Of a stretch of 26,045 nucleotides of DNA, positions 13,604 through 20,470 are shown in pieces (the stretch's first letter is position 1; every line of letters starts with the position of its first letter). The stretch is from DASQQQ01 sp036390995 (GTDB lineage Bacteria > Actinomycetota > UBA4738 > HRBIN12): positions 1-26,045 of the forward strand of contig DASWAT010000036.1 of NCBI GenBank assembly GCA_036390995.1, in the 5' to 3' direction. A program made the position numbers and the translations under genes. The notes beneath the pieces are model-generated. The model had not been told where the DNA came from and made no database searches. It was given only the letters and a program-made list of their open reading frames with translations.

Positions 13604-14487
13604 GAGGTGATCTCCAGGAACACCGACTCCAGATCCGCGGCCACCGGCTCCACGCTCACCACACGGGCCCCGACGGCCGCAAGGGTCGAAACCAGCCCGG
13701 TCTCGGCCGCGGCGACCTGAGACACCTCCACCTTGATCTCGTCGCGGCCCTCCTCCGTCACGCCCACGACCCACGACTCGGCGCGGAGCGACCGGATGAC
13801 CGGCTCTGGCGCAGAGCGGAGCCGGACGAGGTAGGCGGGTTTCACGTGGTCCTCCAGCAGCCGATCCAGTGGCCCCTGGTAGAGCAGGTTCCCCTCGCGC
13901 AGGACACCGACCGTGTCACAGACGCGCTGGACGTCGGCCAAGATATGGCTTGAGAACAGGACGGTGGCCCGCCGCCCCAGGCGGCTCACCAGCTCCAGCA
14001 CCTCGTGGCGGCCGAGGGGATCCAGGGCCGAGCACGGTTCGTCCAGCATGAGGAGATCCGGTCCGCTCACGATCGTGGCGGCGATCCCCAACCTCTGCAG
14101 CATCCCCCGGGAGAACCCGCCCACCCGCCGGGCGGCCACGTCCGCCAGCCCGGCCTCGGCGAGCGCCTCCTCGACCGCCGCCAGCGGGACCTCGGGGGCC
14201 GTGAGAGCCCGCGCCAGGTCGACCACTTCCCGGGCGGTGATCCAGGGGTCGAACCGCGGCGTGTCGGGCATCACCGCGACGCGACGCCGCGGCGTAGCGA
14301 TCTCCACGGCACCGGACGACGCCCGGCGGAGCCCGGCCAGGATGCCGAGCAGCGTGCTCTTGCCGGCGCCGTTGGGGCCGACCAGGCCGTACACACTCCC
14401 CTCCGCGACCTCCAGGGAAACGGCGTCGAGAGCGACGGTGGATCCGTAGACCTTGCGCAGCCCTTCCGTGCGCACGACCACCGTCAC
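13600..14487 (-). CDS. ABC transporter ATP-binding protein
   Basis: The 295-aa protein has an N-terminal ATPase domain with Walker A GPNGAGKST (37-45), an ABC signature FSRGM (125-129), Walker B LLMLDEP (145-151) and switch His181. A C-terminal domain of about 75 residues of the type found in ABC-2 exporter ATPases follows. The signature is degenerate (GGFSRGM rather than LSGGQ), as is usual in this subfamily. The Q-loop region reads VMPDTPRFD, without the usual Gln. The GTG start (14487) overlaps the stop of the PLDc_N-type gene as GTGA. The frame upstream to 14661 lies over that gene and is not used. Confidence 0.92.
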   Translation of the reverse strand: MTVVVRTEGLRKVYGSTVALDAVSLEVAEGSVYGLVGPNGAGKSTLLGILAGLRRASSGAVEIATPRRRVAVMPDTPRFDPWITAREVVDLARALTAPEVPLAAVEEALAEAGLADVAARRVGGFSRGMLQRLGIAATIVSGPDLLMLDEPCSALDPLGRHEVLELVSRLGRRATVLFSSHILADVQRVCDTVGVLREGNLLYQGPLDRLLEDHVKPAYLVRLRSAPEPVIRSLRAESWVVGVTEEGRDEIKVEVSQVAAAETGLVSTLAAVGARVVSVEPVAADLESVFLEITS

Positions 14488-14690
14488 CGCGGCAGCCGTC
14501 CCACGATGAGGTAGGCGATCCCCCCCAGGGGGTTCGCGAACACGATGAGCAGGGCCCACGCCCACGTCGGCAGGTTCTGGACCTCGGACCTGGTCAGGTC
14601 GACCAGGCAATAGATCTCGAAGACGAGGGCCACCACGAGGATCGGCGCGAGCGCCGCCCACGGGACCCCGGCAAGGAGGAGGTTCTTCAC
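14484..14690 (-). CDS. PLDc_N-type small membrane protein
   Basis: The 68-aa protein has two transmembrane helices (about 8-27 and 44-64) joined by a short loop. The second part (LPTWAWALLIVFANPLGGIAYLIVGR) is the PLDc_N signature found alone or at the N-terminus of cardiolipin-synthase-like proteins. The GTG start at 14690 is forced by an in-frame stop just upstream. There is no ribosome-binding site, but TAGGCT (14700-14705, minus) could give a very short leader. It is the first gene of the ABC exporter operon, with a 4-nt overlap; a helper role in the transporter is possible. Confidence 0.85.
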   Translation of the reverse strand: MKNLLLAGVPWAALAPILVVALVFEIYCLVDLTRSEVQNLPTWAWALLIVFANPLGGIAYLIVGRLPR

Positions 14691-14699
14691 GGTCGATGA

Positions 14700-14705
14700 A
14701 GCCTA
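14700..14705 (-). promoter_or_regulatory. Putative -10 box TAGGCT for the ABC operon
   Basis: A TANNNT hexamer ends 9 bp before the GTG start at 14690 on the minus strand; no ribosome-binding site is present between them. Confidence 0.35.
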
Positions 14706-14752
14706 GCCAACGCAGACGGCGCCGGCGCGAGATGGGCGGCGTCGTGCCATCC

Positions 14753-14780
14753 TTGACGATTACGTGTAATGGTGTAATCC
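14753..14780 (+). promoter_or_regulatory. Promoter with overlapping 8-bp direct repeats and dyad
   Basis: TTGACG (14753-14758), a 16-bp spacer and TAATCC (14775-14780) form a likely promoter that ends 7 bp before the ATG at 14788. Its spacer is an AT-rich island. ATTAC-GT-GTAAT (14759-14770) is a dyad, and GTGTAAT occurs twice in exact 8-bp phase (14764-14770, 14772-14778). This looks like an operator covering the -10 element. Confidence 0.55.
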
Positions 14781-14787
14781 TTGGCGC

Positions 14788-15315
14788 ATGGACGGATCGT
14801 GGAGCGTTTCGAACGAGGAGCTGGCCGGCTGGTTCGCGGGCAGACTTCCCTCGGACTGGTTCGCGGGGTCCCCCGATGTCTCCTCAGACAGGGAGGAGAT
14901 CCTCGTGGTGGGTACGCTCTCGGACCCGGAGCTTCCCGAGGGCGCCGGAGCGGAGGCGGTCGCGGCCGCCAGGACCGCTCGCATCCAGGGATTCCGGGAG
15001 GACACGCGGGAACGGCGGATCCGCATCGCCGCCGAGGCGGAGCGCTGGTTCGGTCGCAAGGTCTCGTGGGGAGCGCAGTGCGGCGATGTGCGGCAGCTCT
15101 TCACCACGCTCTCGATCCCGGCGATGACCCGCCTGCGGATGCCCGAGCGCCGGGTGCTGGACACCCTCGTCGACGCCGGCGTGGCCCGCTCGCGGAGCCA
15201 CGCCGTGGCCTGGTGCGTGCACCTCGTGGCGGAACGTCAGGAGGATTGGCTGAAGGACCTCCGCGAGGCCCTGGCGCACGTGGAGAAGGTTCGGCACGAG
15301 GGCCCGAAGGACTGA
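14788..15315 (+). CDS. Conserved actinobacterial hypothetical protein, possible ribbon-helix-helix tail
   Basis: The 175-aa soluble protein begins MDGSWSVSNEELAGWFAGRLP and has a central charged helix (RIQGFREDTRERRIRIAAEAERWFGRK). The last third (about 113-149: MTRLRMPERRVLDTLVDAG ... SRSHAVAWCVHLV) resembles a ribbon-helix-helix strand-helix-helix unit, with SRS at the helix 1/2 turn. I recall similar sequences as uncharacterised proteins in Actinomycetota. Leaderless or near-leaderless translation is likely. The operator-like repeats in its own promoter fit autoregulation. The overlapping frame at 14781-15323 is a shadow. DNA binding is inference. Confidence 0.75.
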   Translation: MDGSWSVSNEELAGWFAGRLPSDWFAGSPDVSSDREEILVVGTLSDPELPEGAGAEAVAAARTARIQGFREDTRERRIRIAAEAERWFGRKVSWGAQCGDVRQLFTTLSIPAMTRLRMPERRVLDTLVDAGVARSRSHAVAWCVHLVAERQEDWLKDLREALAHVEKVRHEGPKD

Positions 15316-15328
15316 GGCCGTGAGCCTG

Positions 15329-15353
15329 AGCCGGCGGCCGGGACGCGCCGGCT
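15329..15353. terminator. Hairpin between convergent genes
   Basis: An 8-bp stem AGCCGGCG/CGCCGGCT with a 9-nt loop follows the stop at 15315. It overlaps the stop codon of the convergent 64-aa gene (15352-15354). Confidence 0.45.
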
Positions 15354-15546
15354 AGCCCTGTCCCAGCCCCATCCGGTACAAGCGCCGCCCGTGCTGGTGG
15401 TCGTGGAGGGCGACCTCCTCGACCCCGTTCGCGTAGAGGTCCGGCCAGCATCCGCTCATCCACTCCTCGGCCGATTCGGCATCTTCGAAGCGGTGGGACA
15501 CGCCGATCTCCTGGCCCGAACGGTCGTGATAGGTCCAGCCGTACAT
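15352..15546 (-). CDS. 64-aa hypothetical protein
   Basis: The small soluble protein reads MYGWTYHDRSGQEIGVSHRF, then FEDAESAEEWMSG, and ends with LHDHQHGRRLYRMGLGQG. The start is ATG 15546 with GGAGG 10 nt upstream. Similar short proteins (YxWT ... FEDAESAE.W ... GVEEVALxD) occur in Actinomycetota without an assigned role. It is acidic in the middle and His/Arg-rich at the end. The longer frame to 15903 has low-complexity residues upstream and overlaps the divergent endopeptidase gene, so it is rejected. Confidence 0.7.
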   Translation of the reverse strand: MYGWTYHDRSGQEIGVSHRFEDAESAEEWMSGCWPDLYANGVEEVALHDHQHGRRLYRMGLGQG

Positions 15547-15670
15547 CAACGGATCGCCTCCAGCGTCCCCGGCACGGCCCAGAAGCCTACCGCACGCACG
15601 ACGTCGGCCCTCCGTGCGGCCCCCGGTCGGCCGACTCAAGGACCGGCGCCGACCGGCCGAGGCAGGAACC

Positions 15671-16954
15671 ATGAGACCGTCGCGGCCCCTGCGGCGCCTC
15701 GTCGCGCTGTCTTCCGCCCTGGCCTGCCTGCTGGCGCTCCAGACGGGGACCGCTGGCGCCGGTGCTCCATCGCGGCCGCCCGGACTGGCCGCCGGAGACC
15801 GCGACGCCGGCATCCCGTCGCTCGCGCGCGCGCCCGCCCCCGTGCCGACGAACGGGATCGTCTGGTCCGACGTCGACCGGAAGTCCTGGGTCGCCACTGC
15901 CATCGACTACGTCGGCGCCGCGAACCCGTGGATGCTCGACTACCGTCCCGCCGAGGACGGCACGTACCCGTTCCGGCCCGACCGGCCGGAGCGCCGGTCG
16001 CTGTTCGCTCGCTCTCTCGTGCGCGCCTTCGCCCCAGGCGAGATGCCGGACCCGGCCATCGTGTTCCCCGACCTGCCGGGAGCGACCGGCTTCGCCCGGT
16101 TCGCGAACGTCGCCGTGAAGCTCGGCTGGATGCAGGTGGACGCCGACGGGAACTTCCTGCCGAGTGAGCCGGTGACCCCGCGGATGGTCCACCGGGCCGT
16201 GGTGCTCGCGCTCGGGCTCGGGGACCTTGCCGCGGGGGCCGACCAGATCCACCTCGTGAACGGCACCACGTTCCAGATGCCGGCCGATTTCGGCACGCTC
16301 CTCGTCGGCATGCGTATCGGCCTTCGCTACAACCACGGCGACGAGGCCCTGGACGTGGGACCGGACACCCCCCTCTCCCGGGCCGAAGTGGCCTGGTCGC
16401 TGTACCGGGCGGCCACCATGCCGTCGTGGATGCCCTCGTCCCTCGCCGGCTACTCGACCATCACGCTGCCGAACCTCGGACCGGCGAAGCAGCGGATCGT
16501 GCAGTTCGCCATCGACTACGTGGGGTACCCCTACGTGTACGGGGGCGACTGGTACGAGGCGTCGCCCTCCGAGTACTGCTGCGGCACCCAGCCGACCGGT
16601 GGCTTCGACTGTTCGGGGCTGGCCTGGTGGGTGATCAAGGCCGCCGAAGGGGGTTGGAGCAACCAGCCCCCACGGGAGTACCTGGGCTGGTCGCTGCTAC
16701 AACGCACGTCGGCGCAGATGGCCTCCACCGGCACGAAGATCCCGACGTACCGTGAGCTCCGCTCGGGCGACCTGATGTTCTACGACGGGAACGACGATGG
16801 CATCGTGGACCACGTCGACGTATACGTCGGCCGCGGGTGGGCGGTGGACTCGTCGAGCAGCGTCGGCGGCGTCACCATCATGTGGGTGGGCTCGGGCTGG
16901 TACCGCGATCACTTCGTGTGGGGCCGCCGGGTGCTCGGCACCACGCCGGCCTAG
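15671..16954 (+). CDS. Secreted NlpC/P60 endopeptidase with SLH-like repeats
   Basis: The 427-aa protein has a signal peptide (1-30, RPLRRLVALSSALACLLAL then AGAGA). A region of about 60-260 looks like S-layer-homology repeats (FPDLPGATGFARFANVAVKLGWM ... RMVHRAVVLALGLGDLA), and the C-terminal NlpC/P60 cysteine peptidase covers about 280-425. The catalytic Cys314 is in GGFDCSGL and His381 in VDHVDVYVG. These enzymes cut peptide bonds in cell-wall stem peptides. SLH repeats usually anchor proteins to the wall, but here they are divergent. The start chosen is ATG 15671 with AGGCAGG upstream; an in-frame GTG at 15614 would put an unlikely Arg-rich leader before the signal peptide. Confidence 0.9.
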   Translation: MRPSRPLRRLVALSSALACLLALQTGTAGAGAPSRPPGLAAGDRDAGIPSLARAPAPVPTNGIVWSDVDRKSWVATAIDYVGAANPWMLDYRPAEDGTYPFRPDRPERRSLFARSLVRAFAPGEMPDPAIVFPDLPGATGFARFANVAVKLGWMQVDADGNFLPSEPVTPRMVHRAVVLALGLGDLAAGADQIHLVNGTTFQMPADFGTLLVGMRIGLRYNHGDEALDVGPDTPLSRAEVAWSLYRAATMPSWMPSSLAGYSTITLPNLGPAKQRIVQFAIDYVGYPYVYGGDWYEASPSEYCCGTQPTGGFDCSGLAWWVIKAAEGGWSNQPPREYLGWSLLQRTSAQMASTGTKIPTYRELRSGDLMFYDGNDDGIVDHVDVYVGRGWAVDSSSSVGGVTIMWVGSGWYRDHFVWGRRVLGTTPA

Positions 16955-17370
16955 CCGCCGAGACCCTCGTACTCCGCGGTGCCAAGCTCTCGCTCCAGGG
17001 CAGCCCGCTCCTCGTCGTTCAGGGCTCGGGACCGTCCCGTGTGCGGGTCTCGCGGCACGATCACCGACTCGGCCTCCGCCGAGACCGCCCCACCCGGCGT
17101 GCGGACCTGCTCGCGGGTGCGGACGCTCGCCCGGCCGATCTGGTCGAGGGAACATCGCACCAGGACCTCGCCGTCGTCCTGCTTCAGCTCGGCCCGGAAG
17201 TCGATGGCAACCCGGGCCAGCACGAAGTCCCAGGTGTCGGTGACCGGCCCGAGCACCTTCTGGACCCAGGCGTCGCGAGCCTGCTCCAGGTAGTTCAGGT
17301 ACACGGCGTTGTTCACGTGGCCGTAGGCGTCCATGTCGCGCCATCGGATCTGGAGCCGGACCTCGAGCAC
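16951..17370 (-). CDS. Hotdog-fold acyl-CoA thioesterase (YbgC/FadM type)
   Basis: The 139-aa protein has the motif RWRDMDAYGHVNNAVYLNYLEQARDAW near the N-terminus; the Asp at residue 14 is in the position of the catalytic Asp of 4-hydroxybenzoyl-CoA thioesterases. It hydrolyses acyl-CoA to free acid and CoA; the natural substrate is unknown. Its GTG start (17370) directly follows the TGA of the NIL-domain gene without a gap, so it is coupled to it. Its stop overlaps the stop of the convergent endopeptidase gene (CTAG). Confidence 0.9.
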   Translation of the reverse strand: MLEVRLQIRWRDMDAYGHVNNAVYLNYLEQARDAWVQKVLGPVTDTWDFVLARVAIDFRAELKQDDGEVLVRCSLDQIGRASVRTREQVRTPGGAVSAEAESVIVPRDPHTGRSRALNDEERAALERELGTAEYEGLGG

Positions 17371-17598
17371 TCAGCCCTCGATCCGATCGACCTGGATGCC
17401 TTGGTCGGTCAGCCACGCCACCGCGCGGGCCACCGCCTCATCGGCGCCCTCCACCTCTACGATCACCCAGGCCTGGTGCTCCTCGATGTTCGCCCGGCGG
17501 ATGTTCGTCACCAGGTCGAACTCGCGACCCACGCGGTGGATCACGGGCTCGTTGATGAGATGCTCGGGGAAGGTGAGGTGGAACCGAGCCTTCGTCAC
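17371..17598 (-). CDS. Stand-alone NIL-domain protein
   Basis: The 75-aa protein is a single ferredoxin-like NIL domain (RFHLTFPEHLINEPVIHRVGR ... IRRANIEEHQAWVIVEVEG ... WLTDQGIQVDRI). NIL domains usually sit at the C-terminus of MetN methionine-importer ATPases or beside 4Fe-4S domains in sulfur-metabolism proteins. Here it stands alone between larE and a thioesterase. The GTG start at 17598 overlaps the LarE stop as GTGA. The context suggests a role in sulfur handling with LarE; this is inference. Confidence 0.88.
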   Translation of the reverse strand: MTKARFHLTFPEHLINEPVIHRVGREFDLVTNIRRANIEEHQAWVIVEVEGADEAVARAVAWLTDQGIQVDRIEG

Positions 17599-18413
17599 GG
17601 GGTGGCCTCCGGGTTCATGCTCCCCGATCGGAACCCCTCGAGATCGAGCGTGACGAACCGGTAGCCCAGCGCCTTCAGTCCCTCCACCACCCGTTCCCGA
17701 ACGCCCGGCTCGGCCAGCCGCGCCAGATCCGGCAGCTCCACCTCGATCCGAACGACCTCGCCGTGGACCCGCACGCGGCACTGGCGGAACCCGAGGTCCC
17801 TCAGCAGCCGCTCGGCCCGCCCGACCCGTGAGAGCTTCTCCACGTCGATCATCATGCCGAACGCGATCCGCGATGACAGGCACGCCGATGCCGGCTTGTC
17901 CCACGTGGGCAGGCCCAGCTCCCGGGCGGCCACCCGGACCTCCGCCTTGGTGAATCCCATCTCCACGAGGGGATGCCGGACGCCCTGCTCCTCGGCCGCC
18001 GCCAGTCCGGGCCGGTAGTCGCCCAGGTCGTCGAGGTTCGCGCCCGAGACCACGCGCGCGCCCCCCGCTTCCTCCGCCACCCTGCCGAGCACGGCGTAGA
18101 GCTCGGTCTTGCAGTGGTAACAGCGGTCCGGTCCGTTCGCCAGGTACTCGGGCTTCTCGATCTCCCGGGTTCGGACCGTCCGATGCCGGATGCCCAGCTC
18201 GGCGGCCACTCGCCGTGCCTCCCCCGCCTCCCCCGGCGGGAGCGAGGGCGAGACCGCTGTGACCGCCAACGCCCGATCGCCGAGGGCCCGAGCCGCCACG
18301 GCCGCTACCAGGGTCGAGTCGGTCCCCCCCGAGTAGGCAACCACGACGCGCTCCGCGGCCCGGAGCCAGTCCTCCAGCGCCCCGACCTTCACCGAGATGG
18401 CGCTCGCGACCAT
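17595..18413 (-). CDS. larE: LarE-type ATP-dependent sulfurtransferase
   Basis: The 272-aa protein is an ATP-pyrophosphatase with the PP-loop SGGTDS (28-33). It shows LarE features: RCYHCKTELY (Cys98, Cys101), SGANLDDLGDYRPG, and KPASACLSSRI with Cys178, matching the sulfur-donor Cys176 of Lactobacillus LarE. LarE converts the carboxylates of a pyridinium precursor into thiocarboxylates for the nickel-pincer cofactor of lactate racemase and relatives. The CxxC plus third Cys could instead hold a 4Fe-4S cluster that carries the sulfur, as in some relatives. larB and larC are not in the window, so another thiolation role is possible. The start is ATG 18413; the in-frame extension to 18551 runs over the groEL terminator region and is rejected. 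Confidence 0.85.
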   Translation of the reverse strand: MVASAISVKVGALEDWLRAAERVVVAYSGGTDSTLVAAVAARALGDRALAVTAVSPSLPPGEAGEARRVAAELGIRHRTVRTREIEKPEYLANGPDRCYHCKTELYAVLGRVAEEAGGARVVSGANLDDLGDYRPGLAAAEEQGVRHPLVEMGFTKAEVRVAARELGLPTWDKPASACLSSRIAFGMMIDVEKLSRVGRAERLLRDLGFRQCRVRVHGEVVRIEVELPDLARLAEPGVRERVVEGLKALGYRFVTLDLEGFRSGSMNPEATP

Positions 18414-18467
18414 GGGACGCGATTCTCCCACTCCTCGGCCACCACCACCGGCAACGGCCCGGGAATG

Positions 18468-18505
18468 GAAGCGGGCCCCGGGTTTTGTCTCCCGGGGCCC
18501 GCTTC
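18468..18505 (-). terminator. Perfect 15-bp hairpin downstream of groEL
   Basis: The arms 18468-18482 and 18491-18505 are perfectly complementary, with an 8-nt T-rich loop. It is the second of two hairpins between the groEL stop (18591) and the larE start (18413). Confidence 0.75.
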
Positions 18506-18516
18506 GCCGGAGAGAG

Positions 18517-18549
18517 GGGGGCTCCTGCAGGTTCTTCGCCGGAGCCCCC
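18517..18549 (-). terminator. First hairpin downstream of groEL
   Basis: The 9-bp arms GGGGGCTCC (18517-18525) and GGAGCCCCC (18541-18549) enclose a 15-nt loop. The hairpin lies 42 bp after the groEL stop. The 11-mer CTTCGCCGGAG occurs at 18502 and again at 18534, linking the two hairpins. Confidence 0.6.
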
Positions 18550-18590
18550 ATCAGGGTTCAGGTGCCGGTTGTTGCGGTTTCGTGAAGGGC

Positions 18591-20210
18591 TCAGAAGTCC
18601 ATGTCGCCGCCGCCCGGCATGGCAGGCGCCTTCTCCTTCTCGGGCTTCTCCGCCACGACGGCCTCGGTGGTCAGGAACAGCGCGGCGATGGAAGCCGCGT
18701 TCTGCAGCGCCGACCGCGTGACCTTCGTGGGGTCGATGATCCCGGCCTTGTACATGTCCTCGTACTCGCCGGTGGCCGCGTTCAGGCCGAACCCCGGGTC
18801 GAGGTTCCGAACCTTCTCGACCACCACGCCGCCCTCGAGGCCGGCGTTCGCGGCGATCTGCTTCACCGGCTCCTCCAGAGCTCGGCGGACGATCAGGGCG
18901 CCGGTCATCTCGTCGCCCTCGAGGTCCACCTTGTCCAGGACGGCCTGCGCGTTCAGCAGAGCCACGCCGCCGCCGGGCACGACGCCCTCCTCGACGGCCG
19001 CCTTCGTGGACTGCACGGCGTCCTCGATGCGGTGCTTCTTCTCCTTGAGCTCGACCTCGGTGGCCGCCCCGACCTTGATCACCGCCACGCCCCCGGCCAG
19101 GCGCGCCAGGCGCTCCTGGAGCTTCTCGCGGTCGTAGTCGGAGTCGGACTTCTCGATCTCGCCCTTGATCTGGTTGATGCGGCCCTTGATGTCGTCTTCC
19201 TTGCCGGCGCCCTCGATGACCGTGGTGTCGTCCTTCGTGATGACGACCTTGCGGGCCTGGCCCAGCAGGTCCAGCGTGGCGTTCTCGAGCTTCAGGCCGA
19301 CCTCCTCGGAGATGACCTGGCCGCCCGTGAGGATCGCGATGTCCTGGAGCATGGCCTTGCGGCGGTCTCCGAACCCGGGGGCCTTCACGGCCGCCGAGCG
19401 GAACGTGCCGCGGATCTTGTTGACGACCAAGGTGGAGAGGGCTTCGCCCTCGACGTCCTCCGCGATCACCAACAGCGGCTTGCCGGTCTGCATGACCTTC
19501 TCCAGGACCGGGAGCAGGTCCTTCACGGCGGAGATCTTCGAGTTCGCGATGAGGATGTACGGCTCCTCGATGACGGTCTCCATCCGCTCGGGGTCGGTGA
19601 CGAAGTACGCGGAGATGTAGCCCTTGTCGAAGCGCATGCCCTCGACGAGCTCGAGCTCCATCCCGAAGGTGTTCGATTCCTCGACGGTGATGACGCCGTC
19701 CTTGCCCACCTTGTCGACGGCCTCGGCGATCTCCTCACCGATCTCGGGGTCCGCCGCGGAGATGGCACCGACGTGCGCGATGTCCTCCTTGGACTCGACC
19801 TCCTTGGACTGGTTCTTGATGGCCTCGACGGTGAGCTCGACGGCACGCTCCATGCCGCGCTTCAGCGCCATCGGGTTGGCGCCGGCCGCGACGTTGCGGA
19901 GGCCTTCCTTCACCATGGCCTGGGCCAGCACGGTCGCGGTCGTCGTGCCGTCGCCGGCCACGTCGTCGGTCTTCTTCGCGACCTCCTTGACGAGCTCAGC
20001 ACCGATCTTCTCTATCGGGTCCTCGAGCTCGATCTCCTTGGCGATCGACACGCCGTCGTTCGTGATGGTGGGAGCGCCCCACTTCTTCTCGAGGACGACG
20101 TTGCGGCCCTTCGGCCCGAGCGTGATCCTCACGGCGTTCGCGAGTTGGTCCATCCCGCGCTCGAGAGCACGTCGCGCGTCCTCGTCGAAGCTGATGAGCT
20201 TCGGTGCCAT
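18591..20210 (-). CDS. groEL: Chaperonin GroEL (Hsp60)
   Basis: The 539-aa protein is a full-length group I chaperonin: ITLGPKGRNVVLEKKWG at the ATP site, DGTTTATVLAQAM with the catalytic Asp, the apical-domain AVKAPGFGDRRKAML block and a C-terminus with the methionine-containing GGGDMDF tail. It forms a 14-mer that folds proteins with GroES in the cytoplasm. The start is ATG 20210 with GAAGGAGG 5 nt upstream. It is monocistronic, with CIRCE directly upstream and double hairpins downstream. Actinomycetota often have one groEL with groES and a second alone; this is the stand-alone arrangement. The 774-aa frame on the opposite strand is an antisense shadow. Confidence 0.98.
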   Translation of the reverse strand: MAPKLISFDEDARRALERGMDQLANAVRITLGPKGRNVVLEKKWGAPTITNDGVSIAKEIELEDPIEKIGAELVKEVAKKTDDVAGDGTTTATVLAQAMVKEGLRNVAAGANPMALKRGMERAVELTVEAIKNQSKEVESKEDIAHVGAISAADPEIGEEIAEAVDKVGKDGVITVEESNTFGMELELVEGMRFDKGYISAYFVTDPERMETVIEEPYILIANSKISAVKDLLPVLEKVMQTGKPLLVIAEDVEGEALSTLVVNKIRGTFRSAAVKAPGFGDRRKAMLQDIAILTGGQVISEEVGLKLENATLDLLGQARKVVITKDDTTVIEGAGKEDDIKGRINQIKGEIEKSDSDYDREKLQERLARLAGGVAVIKVGAATEVELKEKKHRIEDAVQSTKAAVEEGVVPGGGVALLNAQAVLDKVDLEGDEMTGALIVRRALEEPVKQIAANAGLEGGVVVEKVRNLDPGFGLNAATGEYEDMYKAGIIDPTKVTRSALQNAASIAALFLTTEAVVAEKPEKEKAPAMPGGGDMDF

Positions 20211-20270
20211 CCCTGCCTCCTTCTGTCTTCCTGCGGCCCTGGGGCCACTGTCAGCCTTGGCTGCCGACTG

Positions 20271-20297
20271 CTAGCACTCGAGCCTCCCGAGTGCTAA
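20271..20297. promoter_or_regulatory. CIRCE operator
   Basis: CTAGCACTC (20271-20279), nine bases, GAGTGCTAA (20289-20297) matches the CIRCE consensus with one deviation in the outermost base. It is the binding site of the heat-shock repressor HrcA and lies 61 bp upstream of the groEL start. Confidence 0.93.
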
Positions 20298-20300
20298 CGC

Positions 20301-20306
20301 ATTGTA
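20301..20306 (-). promoter_or_regulatory. groEL -10 box TACAAT
   Basis: TACAAT on the minus strand ends 3 bp before CIRCE. A TTGCCA at 20326-20331, 19 bp further upstream, is a possible but loosely spaced -35. Placing CIRCE at the transcription start is the classic HrcA layout. Confidence 0.65.
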
Positions 20307-20470
20307 GCCGCTCTCGGGGGGGTGCTGGCAAGGGGGCCACCAGGGCCATCGAACCCGGGGAGTGGGGCAGGGCGAGGCGGGGGCCCTGGAAGTACGGCGA
20401 ACGACGCATTCACGTTTCCGCGGGAACCGTCATAGGGTCACAAGGTCACCGTTCGGAGGAAGGAGAGCTG

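Noticed and set aside
15614..15670. Upstream GTG start for the NlpC/P60 protein
   Set aside because: It would place 19 Arg/Pro-rich residues before a normal signal peptide; ATG 15671 has a better ribosome-binding site.
17973..20297. 774-aa open frame on the plus strand
   Set aside because: It is antisense to larE and groEL, and its Leu/Asp/Val-rich sequence mirrors the groEL codons.
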